Below, piece after piece: positions 7,406 through 9,999 of a DNA stretch of 9,999 nucleotides. The DNA comes from Planctomycetota bacterium. GTDB taxonomy: Bacteria > Planctomycetota > Planctomycetia > Planctomycetales > Planctomycetaceae. Below the pieces are notes generated by a model. That model was not told the origin of the DNA. It searched no databases and was given only the letters and a program-made list of their open reading frames with translations. A program made the translations under genes and the position numbers. The stretch is taken from positions 1 to 9,999 of the forward strand of contig JAPOLP010000148.1 of the NCBI GenBank assembly GCA_029977045.1, read 5' to 3'. How positions within the stretch are numbered: the first letter of the stretch is position 1; the number at the start of each line of letters is the position of its first letter.

Positions 7406-7442
7406 GTTTTTAAATCACAGCTTTGTGAATCCATGCAGTCTG

Positions 7443-7515
7443 CAGCGCGAAGTCGCAGAGACGGTAAGGATCGCAAATGCTTTGCGAATCTTTGCACCTT
7501 CGCGTCTTTGCGCTG
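7443..7515. repeat. Imperfect 35-bp inverted repeat, interspersed-repeat type
   Basis: Arms 7443-7477 and 7481-7515 flank a 3-nt centre (TGC); compared by eye, 25 of 35 positions match, with perfect runs at both ends (CAGCGC outside, CGCAAA beside the centre). The wording is of the type 'cgcaaagacgcgaagg...', which in other genomes gives spurious proteins containing KDAKAQR-like strings; read on the minus strand here it gives RKDAKVQRFAK. It fills most of the nifJ/DHOD-like gap and ends 36 bp before the next ATG. It could act as a weak attenuator or simply be a scattered repeat. Confidence 0.6.
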
Positions 7516-7551
7516 AATCGACCGCCTGAACCATCTCCGGAAACAGAGACA

Positions 7552-8559
7552 ATGACGATTGACCTTTCTTCCAGCTATCTCGGCCTCAAGCTCAAATCTC
7601 CGATTGTGGCGTCGGCCTGTCCGAGCAACTCCAGCCTGCCGATGCTGCATCGCCTGGAAGAAGCCGGTTGCGGCGCTGCTGTGCTGCCATCGCTGTTTGA
7701 GGAGCAGATCGAGCACGAAGAGCAGGCGTTCGGTTCGCTGCACGAATTCGGCTCGGATTCGTTTGCTGAAGCCGCGTCGTACTTCCCGGAACTCGACACC
7801 TACAACACCGGCCCGGACGACTACCTGAAGCTGGTCGAACTCGCTTCGCGACAGGTCAAAATGCCGATCATCGGCAGTCTGAACGGAGTCACCGCCGGCG
7901 GCTGGACCCGTTATGCGAAGATGATCCAGGACGCTGGAGCAAAGGCGCTGGAACTCAACATGTACTACCTGCCAACCGACCCCGACGTCGACGCGCAGCA
8001 GGTCGAGGCAAACTATCTGGAACTGGTCAACGAAGTCGCCTCGTCAATCACGATCCCGCTCACCGTGAAGATCGGTCCGTTCTTCAGTGCTCCGGCCAAC
8101 TTCGCGAAGAAGCTCGTCGAAGCAGGAGCCGCTGGCCTGACGCTTTTCAACCGGTTCATGCAGCCGGACATCGACCTGACCACAATGCAGGTCGATCCGC
8201 AGCTTGTCCTCAGCACGCCTTCTGAAATGCGTTTGCCACTGCGCTGGGTCGCGATCCTGCACGGTCGAGTGAAAGCGTCACTCGCCGCCACATCCGGCAT
8301 CCACTCCGCCGAAGACGTCCTGAAGCTCCTGCTGGCCGGAGCCGACGTCACCATGATCGCCGCCGCTATCCTGAAAGGCGGTCCCCTGGTCGTTGCCACA
8401 ATGCTGAGCCAGCTCGAAGAGCTCCTCACCGAACACGGCTACTCCGCCGTCTCGCAGTTGAAGGGCAGCATGAGCCACCACCACTGCCCCAACCCCGCTG
8501 AGTTCGAACGCTCGAACTACATGAAGGCCCTGACAAGCTACTCGGGCGAGCTGATCTAG
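7552..8559 (+). CDS. Dihydroorotate dehydrogenase-like FMN protein
   Basis: A 335-aa TIM-barrel flavoprotein related to class 1 dihydroorotate dehydrogenase. Visible family positions are SPIVASACPSN (16-26, where DHODs have NP...ASG), LELNMYYLPTD (133-143, where DHODs have ELNxSCPN), LTVKIGPFF (170-178, with K173), N200 before RFMQPDIDL, and the C-terminal phosphate-binding region ATSGIHSAEDVLKLLLAGAD (246-265) continuing into VTMIAAAIL. The SCPN segment is replaced, so the enzyme is unlikely to use dihydroorotate; it has no iron-sulfur motif of its own. The ATG at 7552 was preferred to one at 7477 because the extra 25 residues come from the inverted repeat; the ribosome binding site is weak. 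It lies 146 bp downstream of nifJ on the same strand, so an electron-transfer or redox role connected with PFOR is inferred. From memory this DHOD-like family neighbours nifJ in other bacteria, but I could not check that here. The substrate is unknown. Confidence 0.85.
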   Translation: MTIDLSSSYLGLKLKSPIVASACPSNSSLPMLHRLEEAGCGAAVLPSLFEEQIEHEEQAFGSLHEFGSDSFAEAASYFPELDTYNTGPDDYLKLVELASRQVKMPIIGSLNGVTAGGWTRYAKMIQDAGAKALELNMYYLPTDPDVDAQQVEANYLELVNEVASSITIPLTVKIGPFFSAPANFAKKLVEAGAAGLTLFNRFMQPDIDLTTMQVDPQLVLSTPSEMRLPLRWVAILHGRVKASLAATSGIHSAEDVLKLLLAGADVTMIAAAILKGGPLVVATMLSQLEELLTEHGYSAVSQLKGSMSHHHCPNPAEFERSNYMKALTSYSGELI

Positions 8560-8584
8560 CAGTCATTATCGTGACGCAGTTGGA

Positions 8585-8605
8585 GTGGACATCCTCGGTG
8601 TCCAC
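8585..8605. repeat. Hairpin downstream of the DHOD-like gene
   Basis: GTGGACA (8585-8591), loop TCCTCGG, TGTCCAC (8599-8605), a perfect 7-bp stem starting 26 bp after the stop codon. No T-run follows on either strand, so an intrinsic terminator is not clear. A second, weaker pair, TCTCGC (8627-8632) and GCGAGA (8645-8650), follows in the same 162-bp gap. Either could be a terminator-like element or part of the toxin-antitoxin promoter region. Confidence 0.5.
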
Positions 8606-8709
8606 CGCAATGCTGGACCTGTAGATTCTCGCGCCTTTATTCCTGCGAGAGACCAGGCAGCGGCGATGTGTTGCGTACAGACGGTCTAAGGTCGTCGCGG
8701 TTGAGTATC

Positions 8710-8715
8710 AGGAAA
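8710..8715 (+). promoter_or_regulatory. Ribosome binding site deciding the antitoxin start
   Basis: AGGAAA, 6 nt before the ATG at 8722. It supports the 78-aa antitoxin rather than a longer in-frame reading from 8668. Confidence 0.6.
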
Positions 8716-8721
8716 CGAACA

Positions 8722-8958
8722 ATGCCACTTGAGGATAATCCGGTCATCGAAGCGGCGATTCAGCGGCACCTCGCGAGCGGCAGGTTTGATTCGCCGGAGT
8801 CGGTTGTTGTTGCCGCGCTCCGGCATCTCGATGATTACGCGCAGTCGCTCGCCGATCTGGAAGAAAGCCTCGAAGACGAAGCTGCCGGGCGCGTTCGGAC
8901 GATCGACGAGGTCGCTGCCGAGATTTCCGCGAAGCACGGTTTCAGTGATTCAGAATGA
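8722..8958 (+). CDS. ParD-like type II antitoxin
   Basis: A 78-aa acidic protein that would neutralise the toxin encoded directly after it. The segment AIQRHLASGRFDSPESVVVAALRHLDD (about 11-37) matches the helical part of the ribbon-helix-helix ParD/CopG group. The C-terminal half (EESLEDEAAGRVRTIDEV, then a helix ending KHGF) is the toxin-binding tail type. The N-terminal strand that contacts DNA in ParD is not obvious (MPLEDNPVIEA), so autoregulation by operator binding is uncertain. The stop overlaps the toxin start by 4 bp (ATGA), typical of antitoxin-first pairs. The gene follows a 162-bp gap with two hairpins that probably holds its promoter. Confidence 0.8.
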   Translation: MPLEDNPVIEAAIQRHLASGRFDSPESVVVAALRHLDDYAQSLADLEESLEDEAAGRVRTIDEVAAEISAKHGFSDSE

Positions 8959-9266
8959 ATCTCCCCGTCGTCCTGACCCGCACAGCGGAGCAACAGCTCT
9001 GGTCGGCCACCGACTGGTATGCAGCTCGTGATCCTGAACTCGCAGAACGCTGGTTCAGAGGGATTCACGAAGCCATCAAGTCACTGGCCGAGAATCCCGA
9101 GCGATTCGGGCTGGCTCATGAAAATGACGACCTGCCCGTCGGACTGCGGGAAATGCTCTACGGTGTCGGACGCAGAAAGTCGCACCGAGTGCTTTTCATC
9201 ATTCGTGACGACCGCATTGTGGTGCACCAGGTCCGCCACGTTTCCCAGCGGGATTTTCTCGGCTGA
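8955..9266 (+). CDS. RelE/ParE-family toxin
   Basis: A 103-aa protein of the RelE/ParE superfamily with the usual layout. An N-terminal strand (LPVVLTRTAEQQL) and a helix containing DWYAARDPELAERWF are followed by SLAENPERFGLAHEN. The C-terminal sheet has the REMLYG, HRVLFIIRDDRIVVHQVRH signature (about 69-96). ParE members poison DNA gyrase while RelE members cleave mRNA at the ribosome; the sequence resembles the ParE branch, but the target cannot be fixed by reading. The ATG lies in the ATGA overlap with the antitoxin, and no independent ribosome binding site is visible, so translation is probably coupled. It ends 9 bp from the stop of a gene on the opposite strand. Confidence 0.85.
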   Translation: MNLPVVLTRTAEQQLWSATDWYAARDPELAERWFRGIHEAIKSLAENPERFGLAHENDDLPVGLREMLYGVGRRKSHRVLFIIRDDRIVVHQVRHVSQRDFLG

Positions 9267-9275
9267 TTCAATGTG

Positions 9276-9999
9276 TCAGTCGTGTTTCAGGGCGGCGGCG
9301 AGTTGGCGGCCCATTTCTCTGGCGGAGATGTCGTCCTGGCCGGTCAGGATCTTGCCGTCGATGACGATGTCGTCGGCGGCGGTCTGCGGATTCCCGACTG
9401 AGTTCGGCGGGACCATGCGGGCACCGTTGGTTTCGGAGTTCCAGCGGGACGAGGGTTGGTCGCGGCGACCGTTGTAAACGCCGGCCGGCCCCTGCCGAAC
9501 AGGGCCGGTGGCTCGCTTACCGGCCAGCAGGCTGCGACCGTTAACTCGTGACCAGGCAAGAACCGACACACCGTGGCACAACGCGGCAACGTGTTTGTCG
9601 GCAGCGACGAACTCGTTGATCACACGGTTAGCCGTTTCTTTCGTCGCTCGGTCACCGTTGTAGGCTTGGTTGCTGTACGAGCCATCGAACGCGTACTGGT
9701 ACATCGACGAGCCCCACCCGCCGCTGAACAGGATCGCCTCGTACCGCGACGGGTCAACATCAGCGAGTGCCAGGTCGGGATTGACGGCTCCGCCATCGGC
9801 ACCTTCGCCGGAGTTCGAGTGCGGGCGGCAGGTCTGCTTGCGACCGGCAGCGACTTCGACGGTGAAGCCCGCCCGCTCGAGTTCCTCACGCGGATGCGCG
9901 TACTCGCGGTAGAAGAAGTCCTGATTGGCGATGACGATGAGGACTCGTCGAACGTTGCCGCTATCGTTTTTCCTGGGAGAGTTTCCTGGAGCGGTTGCG
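9276..9999 (-). CDS. DJ-1/PfpI-family protein (partial, N-terminus outside window)
   Basis: The 240 C-terminal residues of a class I glutamine-amidotransferase-like protein of the DJ-1/PfpI superfamily. The first strand (VLIVIANQDFFYREY), the loop SGGWGSSMYQYAF and the nucleophile elbow AALCHGVSVLAW are clear; the likely catalytic cysteine codon is at 9576-9578, followed by His. It ends KILTGQDDISAREMG...ALKHD. The frame is open to the right edge with no start codon before the domain. About 16 Pro/Asn/Ser/Lys-rich residues precede the first strand, as expected for a linker after a signal peptide or another N-terminal part, but that part is not visible. Family members act as chaperone/deglycase-like enzymes, proteases or hydratases; the activity of this one cannot be assigned. 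It is convergent with the toxin gene. Confidence 0.88.
   Translation of the reverse strand, partial: ATAPGNSPRKNDSGNVRRVLIVIANQDFFYREYAHPREELERAGFTVEVAAGRKQTCRPHSNSGEGADGGAVNPDLALADVDPSRYEAILFSGGWGSSMYQYAFDGSYSNQAYNGDRATKETANRVINEFVAADKHVAALCHGVSVLAWSRVNGRSLLAGKRATGPVRQGPAGVYNGRRDQPSSRWNSETNGARMVPPNSVGNPQTAADDIVIDGKILTGQDDISAREMGRQLAAALKHD

Noticed and set aside
7405..7442. Possible terminator after nifJ (GAGTTTTTAAA)
   Set aside because: The T-run is not preceded by a hairpin, so an intrinsic terminator cannot be supported.
1..9999. CRISPR array, tRNA or rRNA genes, insertion sequences
   Set aside because: No regularly spaced direct repeats, no tRNA cloverleaf in the gaps, no rRNA segments and no transposase reading frame were seen.

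Overview
The window is a G+C-rich bacterial chromosome segment built around anaerobic redox metabolism. Gene content, an exported-looking DJ-1/PfpI protein and an intergenic repeat of the type that yields spurious 'KDAKAQR' reading frames suggest a planctomycete or similar free-living bacterium. No rRNA or other marker is present, so this taxonomic guess is weak.

Left part (1-3333, minus strand). This is the front of a sulfhydrogenase-type (group 3b, NAD(P)-linked, cytosolic) [NiFe] hydrogenase operon in the order hydB-hydG-hydD. It is preceded by a small cyclic-nucleotide-binding-domain protein that has no DNA-binding domain. hydB/hydG overlap by 4 bp (ATGA) and hydG/hydD by 1 bp (TGATG), so they are probably translationally coupled. 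hydD runs off the left edge. The large catalytic subunit hydA would be expected just beyond it. The first ORFs of hydG and of the regulator extend too far upstream; the starts given here were chosen from family alignment and ribosome binding sites.

Middle (3334-3835). A 502-bp divergent intergenic region holds no convincing gene but is rich in inverted repeats. There is a cluster of four at 3365-3486, next to the regulator gene, and further hairpins in the leader of the rightward gene.

Centre-right (3836-8559, plus strand). A full-length pyruvate:ferredoxin (flavodoxin) oxidoreductase (nifJ, 1189 aa) has all the cluster cysteines and the thiamine diphosphate motifs. After a 146-bp gap carrying an imperfect 35-bp inverted repeat comes a dihydroorotate-dehydrogenase-like flavoprotein. 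Its active-site region differs from true DHODs. Functionally, PFOR would produce reduced ferredoxin and acetyl-CoA, the group 3b hydrogenase could dispose of reductant as H2 (or reduce polysulfide) through NAD(P)H, and the DHOD-like protein is an uncharacterised partner.

Right part (8560-9999). A ParD/ParE-type toxin-antitoxin pair (plus strand, 4-bp overlap) is followed tail-to-tail, 9 bp away, by the C-terminal 240 residues of a DJ-1/PfpI-family protein on the minus strand that runs off the right edge.
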